A stretch of 64,000 nt of DNA from Candidatus Tyloplasma litorale (GCA_027943885.1 AP027078.1:124001-188000); one strand, 5' to 3'; shown: positions 20,939-39,055, numbered from the stretch's first letter. The notes: generated by a model not told the origin, from the letters alone. Made by a program: numbers and translations.

Positions 20939-21409
20939 ATGAATGATATCAATAAAAAAGAAATTATACAAATTTTAAGTAAAAATAATCTTACTTTTTG
21001 CTCTGCAGAATCAATAACTGGCGGAGCTTTTGCTAGTTCTTTTGTAAAAATAAAAGGTATATCCAATTTTTTTGATGGTTCTTTTATTTGTTATTCAAAT
21101 AAATATAAATATAATATTTTAAAAGTGAATAAGAATATTGAAATAGTTTCTTCTGAGATGGCAAATGAACTTTCAATTAATTCAAGAAAAATATTGGGAT
21201 CTAATATTTCAATTTCTTTTACTGGTAATGCTTCATCAAATGGAATAGAATCTAAATTAAAAGGACTTAGTTATATTTCTATAACAAATGGTTCTTTTAT
21301 TGAGAGTACAAAGTATATTTCAAAATTAAATGATAGAACAGAAATTATAAATGACACTGTTGAATTTGGTATTGAATTTTTTAAAAAATTTCTTTTAAAA
21401 TATTATTAA
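20939..21409 (+). CDS. CinA C-terminal domain protein (PncC-like nicotinamide-nucleotide amidase)
   Basis: 156 aa, only the C-terminal domain of CinA; the N-terminal molybdopterin-like domain is absent, as in stand-alone PncC proteins. TFCSAESITGG (residues about 21-31) is the family signature, with SISFTGNAS near residue 97 where the usual motif is ...GIAGP.... Stand-alone members deamidate NMN; other functions are possible because the GxAGP region is altered. Sits directly before recA as in many Gram-positives. Confidence 0.82.
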   Translation: MNDINKKEIIQILSKNNLTFCSAESITGGAFASSFVKIKGISNFFDGSFICYSNKYKYNILKVNKNIEIVSSEMANELSINSRKILGSNISISFTGNASSNGIESKLKGLSYISITNGSFIESTKYISKLNDRTEIINDTVEFGIEFFKKFLLKYY

Positions 21410-21412
21410 TTT

Positions 21413-21427
21413 TAGTTAAATTAACTA
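21413..21427. repeat. 15-nt palindrome upstream of recA
   Basis: TAGTTAA-A-TTAACTA between the cinA-type gene and recA, 14 nt before the recA ATG. There is no T-run. It could be an operator, a processing stem or chance in AT-rich DNA. Confidence 0.35.
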
Positions 21428-21441
21428 TATAAGGATAAGAT

Positions 21442-22416
21442 ATGAAAGAAAAAGATTTTAAAAGTTTATTAAAAAATATTGAAAAAGAATATGGGAAAGG
21501 TTCTATTATGTCATTTTCTAATAATCAAATAGTTGATGATGTGGAAGTTATATCTACAGGTTCTATTTTATTAGATGATGCAACAGGAATTGGTGGCTAT
21601 CCAAAAGGTCGAATAATAGAAGTTTATGGTCCTGAATCTTCTGGCAAAACAACAATGGCATTACTTGCTATTGCTGAAGCTCAAAAACAAAAAAATTCTG
21701 GTTTAGCTGCTTTTATTGATGCTGAACATGCAATTGATATAAAACATGCTGAAAGAATGGGTGTTAATCTTGAAAAAATATTAATTTCTCAACCTGATTC
21801 AGGTGAACAAGCTTTACAATTAGTTGATCACTTAGTTTCAACAGGTGAATTTTCAATAATTGTAGTTGATTCTGTTGCTGCTTTAACTCCCATTGTAGAA
21901 TTAGAAGGTAACATGGAAGATCAAACCATTGGTGCTCAAGCTAGGTTGTTATCTAAATCAATGAGAAAATTATCTGGAATTATTAATAAAACTAATACAA
22001 TAGTTATTTTTATTAATCAAATAAGGGAAAAAGTTGGAATTATATTTGGAAATCCAGAAGTTACGCCTGGTGGTAAAGCATTGAAATTTGCTTCATCATT
22101 ACGTATTGATATAAGAATAAAAGAAAGAATTAAAGAAAAAGAAGTTTTTATTGGTCAAAGAATAAAAATAAAAGTAGTTAAAAATAAAATGGCTAGTCCC
22201 TATCGTGAAGTTGAAACTATTTTTTATTATAAAAATGGAATTAATAAATCTGAAGAAATATTAGAATTAGCCATAAAAAAAGGAATTGTTAAACAATCTG
22301 GTAGTTGATATTATTTTAATGATAAAAAGTTAGGTCAAGGAAAAACAGCTACATCGAAATTAATTTCAGGTACCAAAGTAGAAAATGAAATTTATGAAAA
22401 AATATTTAGTAAATAA
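21442..22416 (+). CDS. recA: Recombinase RecA
   Basis: 324 aa strand-exchange protein. Walker A GPESSGKTT (residues about 63-71), FIDAEHAIDIKHAERMGV, Walker B-like IIVVDSVAALTP, INQIREKVG (L1 region) and NPEVTPGGKALKFASSLR (L2). The acidic C-terminal tail seen in long RecAs is short here. ATG has AAGGATAAG upstream. Works with RecU on recombination intermediates. Confidence 0.97.
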
Positions 22417-22453
22417 TAATTTTTTTCATCTTCTTATATTTTTAATGAATGTG

Positions 22454-22459
22454 TATAAT
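22454..22459 (+). promoter_or_regulatory. -10 box of ymdB
   Basis: TATAAT ending 6 nt before the ATG at 22466; probably leaderless. Confidence 0.6.
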
Positions 22460-22465
22460 TAATTT

Positions 22466-23254
22466 ATGAAAATTTTAATACTAGGAGATATATATGGTGA
22501 AGATGGAAAAAATGCTGTGGCATCTTATTTACCATTTATGAAAAAACAATTAAATCCTAATTTTGTTATAGCAAATGCAGAAAATGTTTCTCAAGGTGGT
22601 AAAGGATTAACAAAAAAAGATTATGACTATTTATTAAATTCTGGTATAGATTATTTTACAATGGGAAATCATACATTTAGAAATAAAGATATTTATAATT
22701 ACATAGATAAAGTTGATAATTTGATTCGTCCAGCAAATTTAGAAGATGAAGATAAAGGAAAGGGTTTTATTATTTTTAAACATCTAAATAAGAGAATTTT
22801 ATTATTTAATTTATTGGGGGAAGTATATATATCTAATAAAGTTAAAAATCCTTTTAAAATAGCTGATAAAATTTTAGAAGAAAATAAAGATAAATATGAT
22901 CTTGCTATACTTGATATACATGCAGAAGCAACAGCCGAAAAAATTGTTTTAGCTAATTATTTATCCAAAAAAAATGTTGGAATTGTTTTTGGAACTCATA
23001 CTCATATTCAAACAGCCGATGAAAGAATTTTAAATAACAAAACTGCTTATATTACTGATGTAGGTATGTGTGGAGTTTTTGATTCAGCAATAGGTGCTAA
23101 TTTTGATGAAGTTGAGTTAAAAATGTCTAATAATAATAAAAAATTAAAATTCATTGAAGCAAAAGGTAATGTTAGAATCAATGCTATTTTAGTTACTCTT
23201 TATGATAATTCATTAAAACCAATGAGTATAGAAAGAATAGTAATTAATCCATAA
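22466..23254 (+). CDS. ymdB: YmdB-family metallophosphoesterase (TIGR00282)
   Basis: 262 aa, normal length for the family, which in Bacillus hydrolyses 2',3'- or 3',5'-cyclic nucleotides and affects development. Metal-binding motifs: GDIYGEDG (residues 7-14), NAENVSQGGKG near 37-47, MGNHTFRNKD near 66-75, IDIHAEATAEK (here LDIHAEATAEK) near 150 and GTHTHIQTADER near 178. It is followed by the rRNA leader; no clear terminator was found between them, so some read-through into the rRNA operon is possible. Confidence 0.92.
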   Translation: MKILILGDIYGEDGKNAVASYLPFMKKQLNPNFVIANAENVSQGGKGLTKKDYDYLLNSGIDYFTMGNHTFRNKDIYNYIDKVDNLIRPANLEDEDKGKGFIIFKHLNKRILLFNLLGEVYISNKVKNPFKIADKILEENKDKYDLAILDIHAEATAEKIVLANYLSKKNVGIVFGTHTHIQTADERILNNKTAYITDVGMCGVFDSAIGANFDEVELKMSNNNKKLKFIEAKGNVRINAILVTLYDNSLKPMSIERIVINP

Positions 23255-23551
23255 TTTTTTTAAAAAAAATATTAAAAATCTTTTCTTTTTCTTTTTTTTA
23301 ATATATAATTAATTAGGTGCTTTGGAAAGCATATAAAATAAAAGAAGATTAAAGCAAAAGAAATTTTGCTTCATATTTTTTTAACCTATATCCAACAAGG
23401 CACCAGCTTAATAGCTCTTTGAAAACTAAATAGAACCATCAATTCTTAATTGAGTTTAAGAATGAACATTTTTTACATTTTAACCAAGTAAAAAATAAAT
23501 ACAATATTATTTTGAGCAATAACAAATACTCATAAATAATTTAATTATTAT
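23255..23551 (+). promoter_or_regulatory. rRNA promoter and leader, operon 1
   Basis: 297 bp without a gene. -10 box TATAAT at 23304-23309; the transcript should start near the following GGTGC. The leader holds a hairpin TGCTTT/AAAGCA (near 23317-23332), an 8-bp hairpin AAGCAAAA-GAAA-TTTTGCTT (23352-23371) and a possible closing pair of GGTGC with GGCACC near 23400. The boxA antitermination element GCTCTTTGAAAACT lies near 23414-23428. No clear -35 hexamer was seen. Confidence 0.75.
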
Positions 23552-25081
<1,530 letters not shown>

Positions 25082-25356
25082 ATGGAAGGTCACTTATGTG
25101 ACAATAAACGATTTTTCTGCATAAGCGCAGTATAGGTTCTATTTAGCTTTGAGAGAATTATTTCTCTCACACACCTGTTAAGGTGTGAGATAGCTCTTTG
25201 AAAACTAGATACATCCTTAAAAAATATATTATAAATCTAAGATAATTAGGATATTTTTTAAATTGATATTGTTCATTTTATCAATGAACAATACTCAAGT
25301 TTATTATTTGCGTTGTACTTTAATCTAAAGTACAATTCGATACACACGTAACTTAT
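25082..25356 (+). other. 16S-23S internal spacer, operon 1
   Basis: About 275 bp without tRNA genes. It contains hairpins (for example GAGAGAATTATTTCTCTC and ACACCTGTTAAGGTGT around 25151-25187) and a second boxA-like GCTCTTTGAAAACT near 25193-25206, then an inverted repeat TTGTTCATTTTATCAATGAACAA near 25269. Confidence 0.85.
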
Positions 25357-28270
<2,914 letters not shown>

Positions 28271-28357
28271 GTGTAGTCCTAATTAACTTAGATTGGATTG
28301 GATGTATTTAGTTTTCAAAGTGTTATCTGAAAACAATATAACAAATATAAAAAAAGT

Positions 28358-28391
28358 ACCGACAAATATATTCTTCAATATATTTGTCGGT
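28358..28391 (+). other. Hairpin overlapping the 5' end of 5S rRNA, operon 1
   Basis: 15-bp perfect stem: left arm 28358-28372, loop CTTC, right arm 28377-28391. The last bases of the right arm, GTCGGT, are also the 5' strand of the 5S terminal helix, so the two structures exclude each other. The same hairpin occurs at 33755-33788. Confidence 0.75.
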
Positions 28392-28491
28392 GGCGATACG
28401 TGTAGGGGTTCACCTGATCCCATCCCGAACTCAGAAGTTAAGACTTACACGGCCGAAGGTAGTAGCAATGCGAGAATAGGTGACCGCCGAC
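28386..28491 (+). rRNA. rrf: 5S ribosomal RNA, operon 1
   Basis: About 106 nt, closed by GTCGGTGGCG/GACCGCCGAC, with the conserved CCATCCCGAACTCAGAAGTTAAG core. Its 5' strand also pairs with the sequence upstream (see the hairpin at 28358-28391). A 16-T tract follows directly, so the 5S terminal helix may itself serve as terminator stem. Confidence 0.94.
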
Positions 28492-28507
28492 TTTTTTTTT
28501 TTTTTTT
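28492..28507 (+). terminator. Poly-T end of rRNA operon 1
   Basis: Sixteen Ts directly after the 5S gene; operon 2 has fifteen. Termination probably uses the 5S terminal stem. Confidence 0.65.
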
Positions 28508-28517
28508 AATTTTAAAA

Positions 28518-28698
28518 GATGTTTTTTTATTTTTATAAAAGCAAATTTTAAAATAATTTATATGTATAATTAATTAGTTATTTAATGATCAATTTTATTT
28601 AATTCGAAATATAAAATTCATATTAATAAATGAATTGACAATAAATAATTTTTTAAAAATAATACTAAAAAAATATTTTATTTTTTTAAAAAATGTAT
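28518..28698 (+). other. Spacer between the two rRNA operons
   Basis: 181 bp of AT-rich DNA with no gene. It contains a second promoter-like core, TATAATTAATTAG at 28565-28577, resembling the main rRNA -10 region, and a consensus TTGACA at 28634-28639 with a poor -10 candidate downstream. These suggest extra promoters for operon 2. Confidence 0.6.
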
Positions 28699-28946
28699 TA
28701 TAATTAATTAGGTGCTTTGGAAAGCATATAAAATAAAAGAGGATTAAAGCAAAAGAAATTTTGCTTCATATTTTTTTAACCTATATCCAACAAGGCACCA
28801 GCTTAATAGCTCTTTGAAAACTAAATAGAACCATCAATTCTTAATTGAGTTTAAGAATGAACATTTTTTACATTTTAACCAAGTAAAAAATAAATACAAT
28901 ATTATTTTGAGCAATAACAAATACTCATAAATAATTTAATTATTAT
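28699..28946 (+). promoter_or_regulatory. rRNA promoter and leader, operon 2
   Basis: -10 box TATAAT at 28699-28704, then a leader nearly identical to that of operon 1, with the same hairpins and boxA. The DNA upstream of the -10 box differs completely from operon 1, so the two promoters may have different strength. Confidence 0.75.
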
Positions 28947-30478
<1,532 letters not shown>

Positions 30479-30752
30479 ATGGAAGGTCACTTATGTGACA
30501 ATAAACGATTTTTCTGCATAAGCGCAGATAGGTTCTATTTAGCTTTGAGAGAATTATTTCTCTCACACACCTGTTAAGGTGTGAGATAGCTCTTTGAAAA
30601 CTAGATACATCCTTAAAAAATATATTATAAATCTAAGATAATTAGGATATTTTTTAAATTGATATTGTTCATTTTATCAATGAACAATACTCAAGTTTAT
30701 TATTTGCGTTGTACTTTAATCTAAAGTACAATTCGATACACACGTAACTTAT
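30479..30752 (+). other. 16S-23S internal spacer, operon 2
   Basis: Same structure as in operon 1: no tRNA, boxA-like element, small hairpins; 1 nt shorter (GCGCAGATAGG against GCGCAGTATAGG). Confidence 0.85.
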
Positions 30753-33667
<2,915 letters not shown>

Positions 33668-33782
33668 GTGTAGTCCTAATTAACTTAGATTGGATTGGAT
33701 GTATTTAGTTTTCAAAGTGTTATCTGAAAACAATATAACAAATATAAAAAAAGTACCGACAAATATATTCTTCAATATATTT

Positions 33783-33888
33783 GTCGGTGGCGATACGTGT
33801 AGGGGTTCACCTGATTCCATCCCGAACTCAGAAGTTAAGACTTACACGGCCGAAGGTAGTAGCAATGCGAGAATAGGTGACCGCCGAC
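33783..33888 (+). rRNA. rrf: 5S ribosomal RNA, operon 2
   Basis: Second 5S gene, one base different from copy 1 (CCTGATTCCATCCC against CCTGATCCCATCCC). Preceded by the same mutually exclusive hairpin (33755-33788) and followed by 15 Ts. Confidence 0.94.
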
Positions 33889-33917
33889 TTTTTTTTTTTT
33901 TTTAATTTTAAAATTCT

Positions 33918-33954
33918 AAAAGGTGTAAAGTAAAAATACTTTACACCTTTTTTT
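33918..33954 (+). terminator. Strong terminator after rRNA operon 2
   Basis: 15-bp perfect stem (33918-33932 with 33937-33951), loop AAAA, Ts. It lies after the poly-T of operon 2 and has no counterpart after operon 1, so operon 1 transcripts may run into operon 2. Confidence 0.85.
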
Positions 33955-33964
33955 GATTTTGTTA

Positions 33965-33970
33965 TATAAT
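33965..33970 (+). promoter_or_regulatory. -10 box of the rpsP operon
   Basis: TATAAT 32 nt before the rpsP start, leaving a short leader with an AAGGAGG ribosome-binding site at 33991-33997. Confidence 0.6.
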
Positions 33971-34002
33971 TAAACCATATTGATAAATATAAGGAGGAAA
34001 AA

Positions 34003-34272
34003 ATGGCCGTAAGTCTAAGACTAACAAGAATGGGTTCTAAAAAAAGACCTTTTTACAGAATAGTTGTAATGGATTCTAGAACAAAAAGAGATGGAAAATA
34101 TATTGAACTATTAGGAACTTATAATCCACTTACAGGTGAAAGAAAAATTGATTCAGAAATTGCGTTAAAGTGATTAAATGAAGGAGCTAAACCATCTGAT
34201 ACAGTAAGAGATCTTCTTTCAAAAGAAGGAGTTATGAAAACTTTCCATGAATCAAAATCAAAAAGAAAATAA
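34003..34272 (+). CDS. rpsP: Ribosomal protein S16
   Basis: 89 aa, 30S assembly protein. [22 protein letters not shown] and the following [12 protein letters not shown] are the standard N-terminal S16 signature. ATG at 34003 has a perfect AAGGAGG site. First gene of rpsP-rimM(-MIP)-trmD-rplS, matching the Bacillus ffh-rpsP-...-trmD-rplS order with insertions. Overlaps rimM by 26 nt. Confidence 0.97.
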
Positions 34273-34768
34273 ACTTCTTTGAATAGGAACTGTTGTTAAT
34301 ACACATGGAATAAAAGGTGAAGTTAGAGTTTTATCTGATGTTGAAGAACCTTTAGAAAGATTTAAGATTGGAAATATTTTAATGTATGAGGATTTTAATT
34401 CTTTTAAAGAATTAAAAATAAGAACAATGAGATTTCATAAAAATTTTATTTTGTTAACATTTAATGACATTGAAAACATTAATGATATTAAATGATTAAA
34501 AACTAAAAAATTATATTGTGAGAAAGATGAATTAAATAGTGATGAATATTATTTATCTGATCTTATTGATAAACCAGTATTTGATCAAACTAAAGAAAAA
34601 ATAGGTATTGCTAAAAAAATATTAGATCAAGGTCCTTATGAAAATTTAATAGTTGAATTAAATAATGGTAAGGAAATCAATATTCCAATAGTCGATGAAT
34701 TTGAAATTGAATATGATAAACAATTAGAAAAAATAACAGTTAAAATACCAAAAGAATTTAAAGAATAA
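34247..34768 (+). CDS. rimM: 16S rRNA processing factor RimM
   Basis: 173 aa, helps mature the 30S head by binding S19. The N-terminal RimM domain has the typical [26 protein letters not shown]; the PRC-barrel half shows [12 protein letters not shown]...[20 protein letters not shown] and a NIPIVDEF motif. The ATG at 34247 lies within rpsP (26-nt overlap), the only start that keeps the full N-terminal motif. Confidence 0.95.
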
Positions 34769-34822
34769 AAAATTATAAAAAAGAAAGGTAAAATACTATT
34801 TTAAAAAATTACTATAAATAAT

Positions 34823-36031
34823 ATGAATAAATTTAAACAAAATTTAAAAATAATAGATAAGGATACTAATAAAAAAGTTTGGAGATTGCCAATAATTTTA
34901 TTATGTGAATTTATCGGTACTTTTTTAATGGTTTTTGAAATAATTGCTCCTTCAGCGCTTGGTTTGGATCAATTTAATTGATATAACAATATTTTTGGTA
35001 CTTTTATCATGAAATCTTTTTGAGTTACATTCTTTATTTTAATTTTAATTTATGTATTCAGAAATATTTCTGTTAATTTAAATCCTGCAGTTACTTTAGG
35101 TGAAGTAGCAGTTGGTAATACACCTTGAAAAAATGCAGGTCCAATGATTGCTATACAATTTATTGGTGCTATCATAGCTGCTTATTTTGCTTATTGAATG
35201 GGTAGTTCATGATCTGTTTTTAATAGTGCATGAGAAAGTGGTACAGAAACACTTGATGCAGTTTACCCAGTGATAAAGGTTTCATCAACCGAACAAGTAA
35301 TGTTTGGTTGAGATAATGCAGTTTATCTTGATCAATTAAATGGAATAAATTTATGAGAAGGAATAGATGGTGTTAATTCAACATTTGTATTTTCACATAC
35401 TTCATGAATTGCATTTGATCTTGTTCCATTTTTCATTGAAGCAACATTTACATTTATTTTAATTTCAACAATTGTGTACTTTCCTAAAGTTAGACATGGT
35501 GTAAGACCTTATTTTATATTCTTTCCATTGTTAATAATGGTTGCATTAGGAATACACACAAATAATATTGCTTTAAATCCTGCAAGATTAATTGCCCCTG
35601 CATTTGTTTCACAAACAATGGGTGAAGCAGCTACATTACAATTTACTTGAATATTTCTTTTAGGAGAATTATTTGCTGTTTTATTAGTATTTAAAATTGA
35701 ATCTGTTAAAAATACAAAAAGAAAAACAAGTAAAATTGAAATTTCTAAAAAATTATCAACTTTAGAAAAAAATTATAAGATTTTAGAAACTAAATATGAT
35801 TGAATGCTTAAAGGTAAAAAGAATATTGAAAATATGACTAAAAGAGAATTAATTTATTCAATTAAAAAACTTAATTTTCAAGATGTAATTAGTTCAAAAT
35901 TAGAAAGAGATGAAATTCAAGAAAAACTTCTTGAACAATTAATTTTAAAAAACAAAATAGAAAATAATAAATTAGAATTATCCAAAGATGAATATGTTAG
36001 TGATGATTCTTTAAAAATTGAAATTGATTAA
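34823..36031 (+). CDS. MIP-family channel (aquaporin/glycerol facilitator-like) with C-terminal coiled coil
   Basis: 402 aa. Six membrane helices with the two pore motifs: NLNPAVTLG (Asn about residue 87) and ALNPARLIAP (Asn about residue 252). The usual glycerol-facilitator Asp after NPAR is Leu, so water or another small neutral solute rather than glycerol is possible. Compared with the usual 230-280 aa, it has a long loop with GTETLDAVYP...GWDNAVYLDQLNG (residues about 145-190) and a C-terminal cytosolic extension of about 110 residues rich in Lys/Glu coiled coil. Inserted between rimM and trmD. Its start lacks a good ribosome-binding site; TATAAA lies just upstream. Confidence 0.85.
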
Positions 36032-36045
36032 TTAAAAATAACATT

Positions 36046-36720
36046 ATGAAAATAACATTTATATCATTATTTCCTGAATATTACAAAGGATTTATTAAGC
36101 ATTCAATTATTAAGAATGCTATTTCTAAAAAAATAATTGAAATTGAAATTATTAATCCTAGAAAATTTAGTCAAAATAATAAAGTTGATGATGCTTTATA
36201 TGGTGGTGGAAGTGGTATGTTATTAATGATTGAACCTATTGTGAAAGCAATAAGATCAGTTAAAAATAGTGATTCATATATTGTTTTAGTAGGTCCAAGA
36301 GGTTCAAAATTAAAGCAAGACAAAGTTAAATCAATAGCAAAAAATGTAAAACATTTAATATTAATATGTGGTCACTATGAAGGAATAGATTCTAGAATAA
36401 AATATTATATTGATGAGGAAATATCTATTGGCGATTATATTATTACTGGTGGGGAAACAGCATCAATGGTTATTACTGAAGCTATTGTGAGATTAATACC
36501 AAATGTAATAAAAAATGATTCTCATATGGATGAATCATTTGAAAATAATGGTTTATTAGAATATGATCAATTTACAAAACCAGTTGAATTTGAAGGTCAT
36601 CATGTACCACAAGTTTTATTATCTGGTAATCATTATGATATAAAAAAATTTAGAAGACAAAATTCAATAGATAAAACTATTGAAGTATTATTAAGAAAGG
36701 AAAGAAATAATGGGAACTAA
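36046..36720 (+). CDS. trmD: tRNA (guanine-N1)-methyltransferase TrmD
   Basis: 224 aa SPOUT methyltransferase making m1G37 in tRNAs, which prevents +1 frameshifting. Signature pieces: ITFISLFPEYY at the start, DDALYGGGSGMLL, the knot region CGHYEGIDSR and IGDYIITGGETASMV, and VEFEGHHVPQVLLSGNH. Overlaps rplS by 11 nt. Confidence 0.97.
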   Translation: MKITFISLFPEYYKGFIKHSIIKNAISKKIIEIEIINPRKFSQNNKVDDALYGGGSGMLLMIEPIVKAIRSVKNSDSYIVLVGPRGSKLKQDKVKSIAKNVKHLILICGHYEGIDSRIKYYIDEEISIGDYIITGGETASMVITEAIVRLIPNVIKNDSHMDESFENNGLLEYDQFTKPVEFEGHHVPQVLLSGNHYDIKKFRRQNSIDKTIEVLLRKERNNGN

Positions 36721-37075
36721 TCAAGAATTAATATCAAAAGTTTCTGCTTCTCAAAAAAGAAATAATTTACCTGAATTTAGAACAGGTGATACTATTAAGG
36801 TTCATGTAAAAATTAAAGAAGGAGAAAAAGAAAGAATTCAAATGTTTGAGGGGTTTGTATTAAAAAGATCAGGTACAAATTCTAATGATGCTACTTTCAC
36901 AGTTAGAAAACAATCCTTTGGTGTTGGTGTTGAAAAAACTTTTTTTGTAAATTCACCAATTGTTGCTGCAATTGAAGTTATCAAACCAGGTTCTGTAAGA
37001 CAATCTAAAATTTTCTATATGAGAAATAGAAAAGGTAAGTCTGCAAGAATTAAACCAAGAGAAATAAAAAAGTAA
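36710..37075 (+). CDS. rplS: Ribosomal protein L19
   Basis: 121 aa 50S protein at the subunit interface. FRTGDTIKVHVKIKEGEKER, MFEGFVLKRSG and GVGVEKTFFVNSPIV are canonical L19. The ribosome-binding site AAGGAAAG lies inside the end of trmD. Confidence 0.97.
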   Translation: MGTNQELISKVSASQKRNNLPEFRTGDTIKVHVKIKEGEKERIQMFEGFVLKRSGTNSNDATFTVRKQSFGVGVEKTFFVNSPIVAAIEVIKPGSVRQSKIFYMRNRKGKSARIKPREIKK

Positions 37076-37091
37076 TTTAAAATTACTAAGA

Positions 37092-37114
37092 AAAACAGCA
37101 ACGGCTGTTTTTTT
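37092..37114 (+). terminator. Rho-independent terminator of rplS
   Basis: 8-bp stem AAAACAGC/GCTGTTTT with loop AACG and following Ts. Confidence 0.85.
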
Positions 37115-37150
37115 ATATATTATATATATAAACTATTTTTTAAATTTTGA

Positions 37151-38083
37151 ATGAATAAGGAAAATATTAATAAAACAAATAAGATACAAAGACATGATCT
37201 AATTTTATTTAGATTATTATTTTTAAATTTAAAAAATATTTATTCTACATTATTTTCAAAATTAATAATATTTTTATCTCCTGTACTTGTAGCTATAGCT
37301 TTGGGAGTTATGATGCCAATTTATTATTCAGTTGCTGCTGGGCAAATTTTTGTTGTTAGTACTTCAGCAGGTACCATATTTGGAATTACTTATTATTGTC
37401 TTAGAAATTCTACAGTTTATAAAAATATGTTAATGACAAGAATTACATTATTTAAAATGTACATTTCTATACTTATTTGTATGTTACTAATTACCTTTTT
37501 TTCTGAAATAATTTATTGATTAACAACCATTATGATGAATGAATTATTTGATAAATTAGGAATAACTACAATCATTGCAAAATTAATAGAAATTAAAAAT
37601 GATACTACTTTAGATATGAATTGATTAATGGTTGATTGAATCACAATTATTTATAGTTGGTTTTTAGGTATATTATTAGTTTTTTTATCATCTTTTTTAT
37701 TAAAATTTTTTGTAAAAAATAGCAAAACATATTTTATGATTTTATTTTCATATATCATTTTTTTAGCAGTGTTTGGAGGTATGTTTGAACCAAATTTTGT
37801 GAATACAGAAAATGGAATAAATTATTATGGTAATTTTAACATTTTTCAAAAATTTTATTTTTTAATACCTAAAACCCATTTGAATAGAATGTGTTTTGCG
37901 GCTATTTTAGCAGGTACAATTTGCGAACCTTTTGAAAAACTTAATACTTTACATAATTTTAATCATTTGGCTTCTTTTAAATGATCTAATGATTGAAGAT
38001 GAAATATAAGCATTTGATATCCATTGTTAATTTTATTTAATCTTTCTTTTGCTTCCATTTTTATGATTGAAATTTATGAATAA
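37151..38083 (+). CDS. Orphan membrane protein, paralog of the ABC permeases at 49.5 and 52.8 kb
   Basis: 310 aa with about six membrane segments. Its first 120 residues resemble the permease at 49499-50494: both have a VMxPIxY segment after the first helix, a short helix, R(N/K)ST.xKN, a Thr and a hydrophobic YI..LI.ML.ITF stretch. This suggests an ABC-2-type exporter subunit without its own ATPase; it might share the ATPase at 50.5 kb (inference). No good ribosome-binding site. Function and substrate unknown. Confidence 0.6.
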
Positions 38084-38090
38084 AATATTG

Positions 38091-38096
38091 TATAAT
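38091..38096 (+). promoter_or_regulatory. -10 box of the MIP-like gene
   Basis: TATAAT 7 nt before the ATG at 38104; probably leaderless. Confidence 0.55.
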
Positions 38097-38103
38097 TAAA
38101 AAT

Positions 38104-39054
38104 ATGCCTAATAGTTCAAGAGTATCAACAAAAGTAAAAGAACTAAACAATAATTTTTTTAATTACTTAAGAAGCAATTCTATTGATAAATTTTGATTTA
38201 GAATGCTTTGAGAATTTATTTCATCATTCTCTTTAATATTTAGTATAAATTTTGTTTTATCACTTGGTGAAATGAAAATACCTAATAAATTACCTATTTC
38301 AACAGCTATTTTTAATGTTAATTTTTTGACAGCTATTTGAATAAGTACATTTTCATTTTTAGCATTTTTATGAACTGATAAAACAACATTATCAGCTAAT
38401 TTTGTAAACTTAGTTATCACTTATAAAAGAAAAAAAATAAATAAAAAAGAATTTTCTTCATCTATTTTATTTCAATTTTTAGGAGGGTTATTAGCAGCAT
38501 TTATTATTTTCATTTTATCTCAAATAATTATTTATGGAGATAAAGACCCACTAGTTATGGGTGGTACAATACCAAGAATTAAAGGTTTATTTCTTAATGA
38601 TCCTTCTGTTTATGACAATATTCAATTTACATTTTATGATCCTGTAGATGCAAGAGAATGAGATCATCGTTCTTTAACTTATTTATTTGTTGCACTTCAA
38701 GGAACAATCAATGGTATTTTCATTTTATTTTCTTTTTCTTTAAATAATAGAATTGTTGATAAATATGATAATGGTGCAAAAGCAAAACTATTCAGATATA
38801 TAATTTTAGTAGTTGGAATTTCAATAACAACTATTCTTTATGCAAATACAACTAATTGAATAAGATTAATATGTCCAGCTATTTTTGGTGAAATATTTGG
38901 TATTATAAATAATCAACAAGGCACAGAAATACTTTTAACAACAAGTTTTTACATAATGTTTCAATTACCTTGATTATTATTAGTTTACTCTTCATCAGTT
39001 TTAGTTTGAAGAAGAAATAAAAAAATTAAAAAATTAAAAGAAAAAGGAGTTTAA
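38104..39054 (+). CDS. Membrane protein, probable MIP-fold paralog lacking NPA motifs
   Basis: 316 aa, about six membrane segments. The helix pattern and several pieces line up with the MIP channel at 34.8 kb: LWEFISSFSLIF with LCEFIGTFLMVF near the start; TTLSANFVNL and then FQFLGGLLAAFIIF with VNLNPAVTLG and IQFIGAIIAAYFAY; TTNWIRLICPAIFGEIFG with NNIALNPARLIAPAF. Both pore NPA motifs are lost. It may be a degenerate channel with another role; homology is by eye only. It ends in a Lys-rich tail holding the ffh ribosome-binding site, so the two genes are coupled. Confidence 0.5.
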
Positions 39055-39055
39055 A

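Noticed and set aside
25082-25356. tRNA genes in the 16S-23S spacer
   Set aside because: No cloverleaf or TTCGA loop; only hairpins and a boxA-like element.
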